From Persicitalea sp038235275 (lineage in GTDB: Bacteria; Bacteroidota; Bacteroidia; Cytophagales; Spirosomataceae): a DNA stretch of 64,000 nucleotides. The DNA lies in the NCBI GenBank assembly GCA_038235275.1, contig JBBSUC010000008.1:1-64000 (forward strand). Reading direction: 5' to 3'. How positions within the stretch are numbered: the first letter of the stretch is position 1; each line of letters begins with the position of its first letter. Made by a program: the position numbers and the translations under genes. The notes under the pieces were generated by a model. That model made no database searches and was not told where the DNA came from. It worked only from the letters and a program-made list of their open reading frames with translations. Of this stretch, positions 35,896 through 44,496 are shown piece after piece.

Positions 35896-36489
35896 CTACA
35901 TGATGCTGCGAATGAACCTGCGCACACCTTCTGTATAGATGGCTTCCATCTTGGAAATGGCGTGTTTAGGTTGCGTGGTCATGGTTATGGAAATGAACCC
36001 GTAGGTAAGGCACCACCACTCGTAATAAGTCATGCTGACCTTCTCTCCGGCTTTCGGACGCAACCGGGCGATCATTTCCCAAACCGGGTTGCCCGTCATG
36101 TCTAACTCCTGCTGGTAAGCTCTTTTGGATAGCACAAATGCCCCGTCTTGATTGAACATGACCTGGAAAACTTCCGGCTTCTCAACGGAGAAATTCCAGA
36201 TCGACTGTGCCACCTCCACCAATTGCTTTTCGGGGTCGCGATAGACTTCTTTGATTCGGTCATATTCTCCTCTGAGCTCGTAAAATCCGTCTACTCGGAT
36301 GGTTTCTAGTAACTTATCTTTACTATCGAAGTATTCGTAAATAATTGGTGGGCTGTATTCGATGATGTCGGCAATTTTGCGGATAGAAACTCCTTGCCAA
36401 CCGTCTTCCCGGGCGATGTCCCGGGCTGTTTTGAGGATGTCACTACGAACCTGCTTTTTGAGCCGTTCACGGCGTTCAACAATTCCCAT
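35896..36489 (-). CDS. TetR/AcrR-family transcriptional regulator
   Basis: A 197-residue regulator. The N-terminal helix-turn-helix is ILKTARDIAREDGWQGVSIR followed by KIADIIEYSPPIIYEYFDSK, and the C-terminal domain is all-helical ligand-binding. The ATG at 36489 (MGIVERRERL) is chosen; an upstream extension of 52 residues is unlike the family. Its target is unknown; the peroxiredoxin gene upstream and cysE downstream are candidates by position only. Confidence 0.85.
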   Translation of the reverse strand: MGIVERRERLKKQVRSDILKTARDIAREDGWQGVSIRKIADIIEYSPPIIYEYFDSKDKLLETIRVDGFYELRGEYDRIKEVYRDPEKQLVEVAQSIWNFSVEKPEVFQVMFNQDGAFVLSKRAYQQELDMTGNPVWEMIARLRPKAGEKVSMTYYEWWCLTYGFISITMTTQPKHAISKMEAIYTEGVRRFIRSIM

Positions 36490-36659
36490 GTATCCCTGAT
36501 GTTTTGATTTTATGAATGGATTAGAGCGATTGCCTTCAAATATAGGGGATGTTTTAGGTTTTCCAAACGCTGTTAGAAAAAAAACCAGAAGAATTTTACC
36601 CAGCGGTAACAGCTCCTGGCTTTTGTTTTTGATCAAAAGGCCCATTTTAGGCTTTCTGC

Positions 36660-37121
36660 TTATAAGTTGGTCAATACTTCCTTGACTTCATCAAAATCAG
36701 GCAATTTTCCGGCGTCTTCTAAAACTTCGGCGTACTGAATGGTGCCTTCTTTGTTAACCACGAAGGCCGCTCGTTTTGAAACGCCTTTCAAGCCTAGAGC
36801 GAACTCTTTGTAGAACGCTCCATACTCTGGTGACACCTCTTTGTTACAATCTGATAGCAGATCGAAGTTGTATTGTTGCTCCTCCTTAAATTTGGCCAAG
36901 GTGAAGGGAGAATCCACGGAAATTCCCAACACTTCGGCCCCCATGTCTTTGTAACTGGAAAGATCATCAAGCAATGTGCATAACTGCTCGGTACAGATGC
37001 CCATGAAGGCCATCGGGAAGAAGTGAATCACGACGTTTTTCCCTCTGAAATCTTTGAGAGACACTTCCTTTTTTTCCGAATTGTATAAAGTAAAATCCGG
37101 AGCATTGCTTCCTTTCTCAAT
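36660..37121 (-). CDS. Peroxiredoxin (AhpC/TSA family), unusual start codon
   Basis: Thiol peroxidase that reduces peroxides. The thioredoxin-like fold is complete only if translation begins upstream of the first standard start (GTG 37064): the in-frame codons before it read EKGSNAPDFTLYNSEKKEV, which is the conserved family N-terminus. Between the in-frame stop at 37149-37151 and 37064 there is no ATG, GTG or TTG, so an ATT (37121), ATA or ACG start is needed. The peroxidatic Cys lies in FPMAFMGICTEQLC, with a second Cys five residues later. The active-site Thr of PxxxTxxC is Met here. Confidence 0.8.
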   Translation of the reverse strand: MEKGSNAPDFTLYNSEKKEVSLKDFRGKNVVIHFFPMAFMGICTEQLCTLLDDLSSYKDMGAEVLGISVDSPFTLAKFKEEQQYNFDLLSDCNKEVSPEYGAFYKEFALGLKGVSKRAAFVVNKEGTIQYAEVLEDAGKLPDFDEVKEVLTNL

Positions 37122-37230
37122 TATCGTAGTGTTGTTTTGGTTTACTGTTTAGTTTGCTTAGGAAAACTATTATAATCGTTCCTATCCTAGTGCATGATCG
37201 ATTTTTGTCAAAAACATAAATAAGAATCAA

Positions 37231-38154
37231 ATGAGTTATTATTGGGGAATTGACTTGGGTGGTACTAAAATCGAGGGAGTGATCCTTGCCGAACCCTCAG
37301 CTAACTCGGTCATTTTTCGGCATCGAATCGACACCGAAGCACAGCACGGCTACCAACATATCGTCAGCAGAATCGTCGAACTGGTTGAATTAATGCAGCG
37401 TGAAACGGGACTCAAGCCCGAGAAATTGGGAATTGGCACCCCCGGTACCGTCGATCCCGCCACTCAGAGGATGAAAAACTGCAACACGACTTGCCTCAAT
37501 AGTCAGCCCTTACTGGATGATTTACAAAAAGCCCTCGATTTCCCGGTCTTGATTGCCAATGATGCCAATTGCTTTGCCCTGGCCGAAGCTCAAATGGGTA
37601 TCGTACAGGATGTAGTTCCCAACTACCGCCTGGTTTTCGGCATCATCATGGGGACCGGGGTGGGCGGCGGCATCGTCATCCGGGGGAACGACGGGAAGGC
37701 ATTTGTCCTGAATGGCTTGCAGGGTGTCGGAGGCGAGTGGGGACATAACGTACTGGAAGAGAACGGCTATCCCTGTTATTGTGGTAAAAGTGGCTGCGTG
37801 GAACAAGTGCTTTCCGGCCCGGCACTCCAGCGTTTTTACCGGGACAAAAGTGGTGAAACCCTGAAACTTCCCAAGATTCTGGAACGATATCAGGCTGGAA
37901 CCGACCCGCATGCCACGGTAACGATCGAAAGGCTGCTGGAAAAATTCGGCCAGGGCCTCACCACGCTCACCAACGTACTCGATCCTGACGCGATCGTTAT
38001 CGGCGGCGGTGTCGGGAATATCGACCTCCTTTACACCGAAGGCCCCAAGCGAGCCGAAAAATACGCCTTCAATCCCACCTTCACCACCCCCATCCTCCGC
38101 CCCAAACTAGGCGACTCGGCGGGCGTCTTTGGTGCGGCAATGCTGACGATGTGA
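37231..38154 (+). CDS. ROK-family sugar kinase
   Basis: A 307-residue glucokinase/fructokinase-like enzyme. It has the ATP-phosphate loop GIDLGGTKIEG, the sugar-binding NDANCFALAEA, GTGVGGGIV, GEWGHN, and a zinc site CYCGKSGC. It phosphorylates a hexose in the cytoplasm; the exact sugar is not clear. It is monocistronic, divergent from the peroxiredoxin gene. Confidence 0.88.
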   Translation: MSYYWGIDLGGTKIEGVILAEPSANSVIFRHRIDTEAQHGYQHIVSRIVELVELMQRETGLKPEKLGIGTPGTVDPATQRMKNCNTTCLNSQPLLDDLQKALDFPVLIANDANCFALAEAQMGIVQDVVPNYRLVFGIIMGTGVGGGIVIRGNDGKAFVLNGLQGVGGEWGHNVLEENGYPCYCGKSGCVEQVLSGPALQRFYRDKSGETLKLPKILERYQAGTDPHATVTIERLLEKFGQGLTTLTNVLDPDAIVIGGGVGNIDLLYTEGPKRAEKYAFNPTFTTPILRPKLGDSAGVFGAAMLTM

Positions 38155-38251
38155 AGCTCTTTCTTCGTTCGGCAAGGGCCAACCCGTACATTGTTCGAAA
38201 GAACAAACAATTCATCAATTTTACGATTACACTGCTGCGCGGGTAGCCCCG

Positions 38252-40345
38252 TCAACAATTAAACAATTTAGGCGTTCGGTGCTCCACCCGCTCCGTTAAG
38301 CGGTAATTTGCTTCCTGGGCGCGCACTTTATGGCCCTCTGAGATAATGGGATGATTGTTTTGGTAGGTGTCCAGTTTAACGATTTTCTGATTGTCGGCTA
38401 AATAGTTGCGAAGTACCTGCAAAAGTTGGGAGCGTAAATAATCGTCCAAAATTGGAAAGCCAACGTCGATGCGGTGGTGAAGGTTGCGGAAGGTCCAGTC
38501 GCCGGAGGAGAGAAAAATATCTTCTTTGCCTCGGTTGTAGAAATAGAATATCCGGGAATTTTCCACGTAGCGATCCACCAGACGGGTCACGGTGATGTTG
38601 TCGCTGATGGTGGGTAGGTCAGGAATCAGGCAGCAGCAGTCGTTGACGATGATTTGGATGGTGACACCCGCCTGTCCGGCCTGGTAGAGCTTGGCGATCA
38701 TCGACTGGTCCTGTAGTTGGTTGATCTTGACGGTCACGGCGGCTTTAAGGCCCGCCCGGCTGTTCTTTACCTCCCGGTCGATCAGGTCAATGATTTTCTT
38801 GTTCATGTTGAACTGCGAAACCATCAGATAGTTGAAGGGCAGGTACTTAAACTTCTTGGGTTCGTCCCTCGTGACCAGGTAACCGAAGAGCAGTTCAAGT
38901 TCATTGGTGATTTCGCGATGACTGGTCAACAAAGCGTGGTCCACGAATTCGCGGGAGGTCATGCGGTAAAAACCACCCGTGCCAAGGTAAGCGTAACGGT
39001 CCCAGCCTTTCTTGACTTTACGTTTGATAAGGGCAATTTTGGCATGAACTTTAAGACCCGGGAGGCTGAAAACAATTTTTACACCCGCATCCTTCATTTT
39101 TCTCGCCCAATGAATATTTTCCTGAATGTCGAATTTGGCGTTCAACTCCGCGAACGCCACGACCCGCTTGCCATTACGCGCCGCGCTGATGAGCGAATTC
39201 ACCAAAAATGAATGCGCGTGAATCTTATACAATGAAACGTAAATCTCCCGCACAAAGGGATCGACCGCTGCCTCGTTGAAGAAGCGCACCACCGGGTCAA
39301 TGGAGTGATAAGGCAGATGAAGCAGTTGGTCACTGCGGTTAAGGGCGTCGAATATTGACTCTCCCGCCCGCAACTCCGCATGGGGAATGGCCTTCTGCGG
39401 AGCGTATTCCAGGTTCTTTTCCGCCGACGGAAAGTTTTTAAAATCTTGATAATAAAGATATTTCCCCCGCTCATAAAACCCGGTGGCTGGGATTCCCAGC
39501 CGATCCGACAAGTACGCTTTCATGTCGGCGGGCATACCCATCTCACAAAAATACTGGTGAGGCGGCAGGTAATTTTTCTTTTCGAGCTGCCGGGTAACGC
39601 GCTGGGCAACCGCCGTCGGAAATTCGTCGTCGATGGCAAGTTCAGATTCCCGCTCTACGCGCAGGGCGAAGCAATCCTGCACTTCGTAGCCGGGGAAAAG
39701 TATTTTCAGGTTGGCCAAAACAATGTCGTCCAGAAAAGCCACGTATTTCTGTCCGTCCAGCTTGGGCAGTTTCACGAAGCGCCCAACCTCCTCAACCGGA
39801 ACATTTACGTAAGCAAAGCAGGGGTCGACGGCTTCGCCGCGCCTCTGTAAGCGCAGTACGAAATAGAGCGCATCAGGTTCAAAAAAAGTGATTTTGACAC
39901 TCCGGCGGCCTTCCAGGAACACAGGCTGGACGTGGCGGAATACTTTTTCGACAAAATAATTGCTGACAAAATCCTGATGTGCCTCCCGAAAAGTTTCCTT
40001 ATAATAAAGACAAAGTTTCCCTTCACGCAACGCGGGTACAATACTGCTGGCGAGGATGTCATCGAACTTGGTCAATTGGTTCTCGACCGTTTCCAGAATG
40101 TGTTCCAGGAGGGTGTCAGGATACAGGTTGAGTTTATCCAGAATATCCTTGCTCACGCCGCGCATGGCGTTCAACAGTGGAATTCGATTTCGGAAAAACT
40201 CATCGATCTGGTAAGCGTAATGGGCCAGGTGCTGCAACCGCTCGGCCGCCGGGACAGACTCGTCCTCTGCCTCCTGCAACAGCCGATAATTGTAGGAGAG
40301 CCAACTCAGGTTGGTATCAAAATAGGGGTGCGAAACATCAATCAT
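38252..40345 (-). CDS. Polyphosphate kinase 1 homologue with altered active site
   Basis: A 697-residue protein with the full PPK1 domain order: N-terminal NLSWLSYNYRLLQEAED, head domain, and two C-terminal PLD-like domains. The autophosphorylated His (E. coli H435) is kept in LKVHAKIALI. Other residues known from E. coli PPK are changed: R375 to Lys (SLYK), R405 to Lys (ELNAKFD), Y468 to Phe (SREF), R564 to Asn (IIVNDCCCL), and H592 to Asn (YVENSR). It may therefore be a non-polymerising or regulatory relative. Its first codon overlaps the pyrE stop (ATGA), so the two genes are co-expressed. Confidence 0.85.
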   Translation of the reverse strand: MIDVSHPYFDTNLSWLSYNYRLLQEAEDESVPAAERLQHLAHYAYQIDEFFRNRIPLLNAMRGVSKDILDKLNLYPDTLLEHILETVENQLTKFDDILASSIVPALREGKLCLYYKETFREAHQDFVSNYFVEKVFRHVQPVFLEGRRSVKITFFEPDALYFVLRLQRRGEAVDPCFAYVNVPVEEVGRFVKLPKLDGQKYVAFLDDIVLANLKILFPGYEVQDCFALRVERESELAIDDEFPTAVAQRVTRQLEKKNYLPPHQYFCEMGMPADMKAYLSDRLGIPATGFYERGKYLYYQDFKNFPSAEKNLEYAPQKAIPHAELRAGESIFDALNRSDQLLHLPYHSIDPVVRFFNEAAVDPFVREIYVSLYKIHAHSFLVNSLISAARNGKRVVAFAELNAKFDIQENIHWARKMKDAGVKIVFSLPGLKVHAKIALIKRKVKKGWDRYAYLGTGGFYRMTSREFVDHALLTSHREITNELELLFGYLVTRDEPKKFKYLPFNYLMVSQFNMNKKIIDLIDREVKNSRAGLKAAVTVKINQLQDQSMIAKLYQAGQAGVTIQIIVNDCCCLIPDLPTISDNITVTRLVDRYVENSRIFYFYNRGKEDIFLSSGDWTFRNLHHRIDVGFPILDDYLRSQLLQVLRNYLADNQKIVKLDTYQNNHPIISEGHKVRAQEANYRLTERVEHRTPKLFNC

Positions 40346-40989
40346 TTACGGCCCCAGGTTTCTGGTGATTTGCGCCATTCGAAAAGCTTCTCGACCTCGT
40401 CCTGACGGATAAAGCCTTCTGCCAATGCAACTTCGATTAAGTGGTTGTAGTCGCTCAGAACCGCTAGTTTTACTTCTTTTTCCGCAAAGTTTTTGGCCGC
40501 TGTTTCAAATCCATAAGTAAAAATAGCCACCATGCCCTCAACTTCCACCTCGGCCTGCCGCAGGGCATCGGCCACTTTCAGGGAACTCCCGCCAGTCGAG
40601 ATTAGATCCTCTACTAGCACTACTTTCTGCCCTTTTTCCAGTCGTCCCTCAATTTGGTTGCCCATCCCGTGCTTTTTAGGTTCGGGACGTACGTAAGCGA
40701 AAGGCAATTCCAGAAGATCGGCAATTAAAGCCCCCTGCGCAATACCCGCCGTGGCTACACCCGCGATGGCTTCCGCCTCGGGAAAGTGGCTTTTGACCAG
40801 AGCGGCAAGTTGCTCTTTAATGTAAGTACGGGCGGCGGGGTACGAAAGCGCCACACGGTTGTCGCAATAAATTGGCGAGAGCAAGCCCGAACTCCATTGA
40901 AAGGGCTGTTGAGGGCTGAGTTTGATGGCTTTGGCTTCCAGGAGCAACGCAGCTACGCGCCGGGCGATGGTTGTGTCGATGGGGTTCAT
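40342..40989 (-). CDS. pyrE: Orotate phosphoribosyltransferase
   Basis: Joins orotate and PRPP to form OMP in pyrimidine synthesis. The PRPP-binding loop is KVVLVEDLISTGGSSL. Other family parts are FQWSSGLLSPIYCDNR and AGVATAGIAQGAL. At 215 residues it is normal. It overlaps the PPK-like gene downstream and abuts the CNNM gene upstream (stop at 40990), forming a three-gene operon. Confidence 0.95.
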   Translation of the reverse strand: MNPIDTTIARRVAALLLEAKAIKLSPQQPFQWSSGLLSPIYCDNRVALSYPAARTYIKEQLAALVKSHFPEAEAIAGVATAGIAQGALIADLLELPFAYVRPEPKKHGMGNQIEGRLEKGQKVVLVEDLISTGGSSLKVADALRQAEVEVEGMVAIFTYGFETAAKNFAEKEVKLAVLSDYNHLIEVALAEGFIRQDEVEKLFEWRKSPETWGRK

Positions 40990-42291
40990 TTATTCTTTGG
41001 GTTCTATGACGTCGTTCTGCTTAACCAGGATTTTGTCGATGCGGCTTTTGTCCATGTCGATGATTTCAAAGTCGAATTCTTTCCAGCGAAATGTCTCGCC
41101 GGTTTCGGGGATATCTTCCAGCACGTGCAACGCAAAGCCGCCCAGCGTATTGAATCCGACCAATTCCTTGCGTTCTGCGTCGTTTACAGTCAGTTCAAAG
41201 TACTGGATAAAATCGTCGAATGGTAGTTGGGCGTCGATCAGGTAGGTCCCATCTTCACGCTCGGTAATTTCGGCTTCAAATTCGTCCAACTCCGATATAT
41301 CGCCGACCAGCGCGTCCATGATGTCGTGCATAGTGACCACGCCCATCAGACCGCCGTATTCGTCTACGATCAGACCAAAGAATACCCGTTTCTCTTTGAA
41401 TTTTTCCAGCGCCTGGTAGGCACGGTTGCTCTCCGGCAGGTAAAGCGGCTCCCTTTTCAGACTTTGCAAACTGGCTAATCGCTCGTCGACATCCGCCCCA
41501 ATGAGGTCTTTTATGTAAATGAGACCCAGAACATTGTCTACTGTTCCTTTACAAAGTGGATAAACAGCGTGCTTGCTGTCGAAAATCTTTTCCTTATTCT
41601 CTTCGATGCTGTCTTCCATATCCAGCCACACAATTTCCTGGCGATTGGTCATCAGGGAGGTCACGCGACGGTCACCCAGTTGAAAAACGTTATGGACGAT
41701 TTCCTGCTCGATTTCTTCAAACACCCCCCCCGAAGTCCCCTCCTGAATCAAACTCTTGATTTCCTCCTCCGTTACGGCGCTTTCATTTTGTTTTATATTT
41801 AAAAGCCTTATCAATAAGTCGCTGACAAAACCCAACAGCGCGATAAAAGGCGCCGTAATCTTGGAAAGAACATTCATTGGTTTGGCTACCATCTTGGCGA
41901 TACCTTCGGGATTGGACAGCCCAATGCGCTTGGGCACCAATTCGCCCAATACCAAAGACAAAAAAGTAATCAGCAAAACTACCAGCCCCACAGCCAAGCT
42001 ATGCTTGTAGGGAGCGATCAGAACAATTTGTCCTAAAAAGGCTTCCAGATCGGACGTTATTTTATCGCCACTGTATACGCCGGTAAGGATGCCGATAAGC
42101 GTAATCCCTATTTGAACGGTCGAAAGGAATCGGTTGGGCGAATTGGCCAGGGCCAGCGCGGCCTTGGCTTTTTTGTCGCCGTTGCGGGCGAAGGCTTCTA
42201 GGCGTGACTTGCGGGAAGAAACCAGGGCGATTTCGGACATGGAGAAAACACCATTGAGCAGTACCAGCAACAGGATAATCAGAAGTTCCAA
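40990..42291 (-). CDS. CNNM/CorB-type membrane protein with CBS domains
   Basis: HlyC/CorC-family protein related to magnesium transporters. The CNNM membrane domain (residues 1-190) has LLNGVFSMSEIALVSSRKSR; two CBS domains follow (VTSLMTNRQEIVWLD; VFFGLIVDEYGGLMGVVT), then a CorC_HlyC domain (DGTYLIDAQLPFDDF). The TTG at 42291 gives the family start (MELLIILLLV). GTG 42315 lies inside a predicted promoter -7 box and is less likely. Confidence 0.88.
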   Translation of the reverse strand: MELLIILLLVLLNGVFSMSEIALVSSRKSRLEAFARNGDKKAKAALALANSPNRFLSTVQIGITLIGILTGVYSGDKITSDLEAFLGQIVLIAPYKHSLAVGLVVLLITFLSLVLGELVPKRIGLSNPEGIAKMVAKPMNVLSKITAPFIALLGFVSDLLIRLLNIKQNESAVTEEEIKSLIQEGTSGGVFEEIEQEIVHNVFQLGDRRVTSLMTNRQEIVWLDMEDSIEENKEKIFDSKHAVYPLCKGTVDNVLGLIYIKDLIGADVDERLASLQSLKREPLYLPESNRAYQALEKFKEKRVFFGLIVDEYGGLMGVVTMHDIMDALVGDISELDEFEAEITEREDGTYLIDAQLPFDDFIQYFELTVNDAERKELVGFNTLGGFALHVLEDIPETGETFRWKEFDFEIIDMDKSRIDKILVKQNDVIEPKE

Positions 42292-42314
42292 TGAGGATTG
42301 ATTTGATTTAGGCA

Positions 42315-42322
42315 CAAATTTA
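42315..42322 (-). promoter_or_regulatory. Predicted -7 box of the CNNM-pyrE-PPK operon
   Basis: TAAATTTG on the minus strand, an exact TAnnTTTG match, 24 bases before the TTG at 42291. No clear -33 box. Confidence 0.45.
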
Positions 42323-42357
42323 TCAATAATACCTGCCGACTAAGAAAAGTCTTTACT

Positions 42358-42365
42358 TAATTTTG
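42358..42365 (+). promoter_or_regulatory. Predicted -7 box of the Nudix gene
   Basis: TAATTTTG, an exact TAnnTTTG match, 25 bases before the ATG at 42390. It overlaps the alternative TTG at 42363 and so argues against that start. Confidence 0.45.
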
Positions 42366-42389
42366 GCAAATTCATTGATACTCCGTTTT

Positions 42390-43073
42390 ATGATCTTATT
42401 TCTAAACGACCGTCCCGTCCACATCATTCACCCCTCTGAGCTAGAAGAAGCGGAAACTCCGCACTATGACCATATCGTCGATTTGCGTCTTTCCAAGTTC
42501 AAAGCGGCCGATTTTACGGGACATATCCTGCTGCTCAACGCTACACCCACCCTGGCCGTGCAGGTGGTCGATCGCCTGGATCAGCATCCCGACGACTTAT
42601 TGTCGGTCACGATAGTAGGCAAGAACAAAAAAGAAATTGAGGAAAAAATCAAGGGCCAGTTCAAGGTTATTAAAGCCGCCGGGGGCGTCGTGTTGAAAAA
42701 CAATCAGTGGCTCCTGATGTTTCGTCGCAAGAAATGGGACTTGCCCAAGGGCAAACTTGATCGCGGAGAGAGTTCACGCCACGCTGCTATTCGGGAGATC
42801 GAAGAGGAAACGGGCGTGAAAGCCAAAATAAAAGGCAAAATTTGCACCACCTGGCATACGTACACTCTGCAAAATAGCCGTATTTTGAAACGAACCAAAT
42901 GGTATATCCTGGAATGCCAAAGCGACGCAGGCATGACCCCACAGGCCGAGGAAGATATTGAGCGCTTAGAATGGTTGGCCTACCCCGACGTACAAAAAGT
43001 CCTGGTTCATTCGTTTAGCTCCATCCGCTACGTAGCGGACCGTCTTCATCGGATGCAGGGGAATTTGCAGTAA
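42390..43073 (+). CDS. Nudix hydrolase with N-terminal extension
   Basis: A 227-residue protein. About 95 N-terminal residues of unknown fold precede the Nudix domain, whose box is GKLDRGESSRHAAIREIEEE followed by TGV. It likely cleaves a nucleotide diphosphate derivative. The specific substrate is unknown. Divergent from the CNNM operon. Confidence 0.85.
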   Translation: MILFLNDRPVHIIHPSELEEAETPHYDHIVDLRLSKFKAADFTGHILLLNATPTLAVQVVDRLDQHPDDLLSVTIVGKNKKEIEEKIKGQFKVIKAAGGVVLKNNQWLLMFRRKKWDLPKGKLDRGESSRHAAIREIEEETGVKAKIKGKICTTWHTYTLQNSRILKRTKWYILECQSDAGMTPQAEEDIERLEWLAYPDVQKVLVHSFSSIRYVADRLHRMQGNLQ

Positions 43074-43193
43074 GGCAAATGGGAGAAGTGGAATTAACTT
43101 GAAAGCGGCTTGTAACCAAAACAGTATCGGTTTTATCTGGCGTAATTTTATTCCCATCTATTAAACCAAGGACGCAGACTTAAAAACTAAACG

Positions 43194-43496
43194 ATGTCTA
43201 ATTTTAAAGAACTCATAAACTCCGAGCAGCCCGTTTTGGTTGATTTTTTTGCCGAGTGGTGCGGCCCCTGCAAAATGATGAAGCCCGTACTGGAACAAGT
43301 GGCAAAGAATATCGAAGGGAAGGCCCGAATCCTGAAGGTTGATATTGATAAAAACCGGAAAGCCGCCGCTCAGTACAAAATTCAGGGCGTCCCTACCCTC
43401 ATTTTATTCCAGGGCGGGAAAATCAAATGGCGGCAATCGGGCTTCATGGACGCAAAAAAACTAAGTAGTGTCCTTGAAAAATACTTGGACCTGTAA
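43194..43496 (+). CDS. Thioredoxin
   Basis: A 100-residue thioredoxin with the active site WCGPC (FFAEWCGPCKMM) and the cis-Pro in GVPTLILF. Cytoplasmic disulfide reductant. It is followed after 8 bases by a DUF983 gene. Confidence 0.93.
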   Translation: MSNFKELINSEQPVLVDFFAEWCGPCKMMKPVLEQVAKNIEGKARILKVDIDKNRKAAAQYKIQGVPTLILFQGGKIKWRQSGFMDAKKLSSVLEKYLDL

Positions 43497-43504
43497 AAAT
43501 CATA

Positions 43505-43942
43505 TTGGACATTTTCCATTCTCAACTCGCCACTAAATTGGGTAAGCTATATAGCATCGCCACCAATACTTGTCCCAAATGCAACGTCGGGCCATTCTTT
43601 AAGACGAAGAATCCCTACGATTTAAAGAATTTTGACAAGACTAACGTCTGCTGTGAATATTGCAGCGAATCCTTCCTGCGAGAGCCCGGCTTTTACATCG
43701 GAGCAATGTACATAAGCTACGCGCTTACCGTCGCCATGACGGTGACGGCTTTTGTAGGATTTGTGCTTATTTTCGATTTTGAAATTGAATATGTGCTGGC
43801 AGGCTTAATTTTAGCAATCATTCTTCTTTTGCCCATCCTTTTCCGCACCGCCCGAATTATGTGGATCAATATTTTCGTAAAATACAATACTCAAAAAGCC
43901 GAGATGGCCCGAGAGATGAAGGCTCTGGATAAATCTGCCTAA
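43505..43942 (+). CDS. DUF983 family membrane protein
   Basis: A 145-residue protein starting at TTG 43505. Two CxxC pairs (CPKC near residue 23, CEYC near residue 51) look like a zinc ribbon, followed by two membrane helices (TVAMTVTAFVGFVLIF; YVLAGLILAIILLLPILF). This matches DUF983, common in Bacteroidota and alphaproteobacteria; function unknown. It overlaps coaD by 4 bases at their 3' ends. Confidence 0.85.
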   Translation: MDIFHSQLATKLGKLYSIATNTCPKCNVGPFFKTKNPYDLKNFDKTNVCCEYCSESFLREPGFYIGAMYISYALTVAMTVTAFVGFVLIFDFEIEYVLAGLILAIILLLPILFRTARIMWINIFVKYNTQKAEMAREMKALDKSA

Positions 43943-44406
43943 TTTTTAGGATTCTCTAGTAAATCATAGGGCAAAAACTCATCTACTTTTTGGCCATAGC
44001 GGTGCAAGTCACGGATAATGCTAGAACTGATCGGTGCCAAATGCGGGGAAGTTATTAGAAAAACCGTCTCGATCTCTTCATAGACAAAGCGGTTGACCTG
44101 CGAAATACCGTTTTCGTATTCAAAGTCAGTTGTATTGCGCAGTCCCCGCAGCAGAAAACGTGCCCCCAATTCCCGGGCGATGCGGGCCGTTAGATCGTCG
44201 TAAGTAATCACCTTCACTCTTTCCTGCTCCGAAAAACACGACTCAATGTGAAACTTCATAGTTTCCAGCGGGAAATAGCGCTGCTTGTTGGCATTGTTGC
44301 CAATTCCAATAATGACCTGATCGAAAAGGGCGAGGGAGCGCAGTACAATGTCCTCGTGGCCTTTTGTAAACGGATCAAAAGAACCGGGGAAGAGGGCTAT
44401 TTTCAT
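43939..44406 (-). CDS. coaD: Phosphopantetheine adenylyltransferase
   Basis: Penultimate step of coenzyme A synthesis. The nucleotidyltransferase motif FPGSFDPFTKGHEDI and the late ISSSIIRDL are characteristic. ATG 44406 gives MKIALFPGSF and the usual 155 residues; the longer start at 44472 adds an unrelated hydrophobic piece. The DUF3822 gene lies just upstream, an arrangement common in Cytophagales. Confidence 0.95.
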   Translation of the reverse strand: MKIALFPGSFDPFTKGHEDIVLRSLALFDQVIIGIGNNANKQRYFPLETMKFHIESCFSEQERVKVITYDDLTARIARELGARFLLRGLRNTTDFEYENGISQVNRFVYEEIETVFLITSPHLAPISSSIIRDLHRYGQKVDEFLPYDLLENPKN

Positions 44407-44496
44407 CTGGCTGACAGGTCGAAATACCTCATGGCGAAAATATAAAATTATGTTAACCAACCTTTTAATCACACCCTCAGGAAAACTTGAGTGAAA

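Noticed and set aside
38191..38206. TTGTTC-GAAA-GAACAA palindrome after the ROK kinase as a terminator
   Set aside because: The stem is only 6 bp, AT-rich, and has no T-run.
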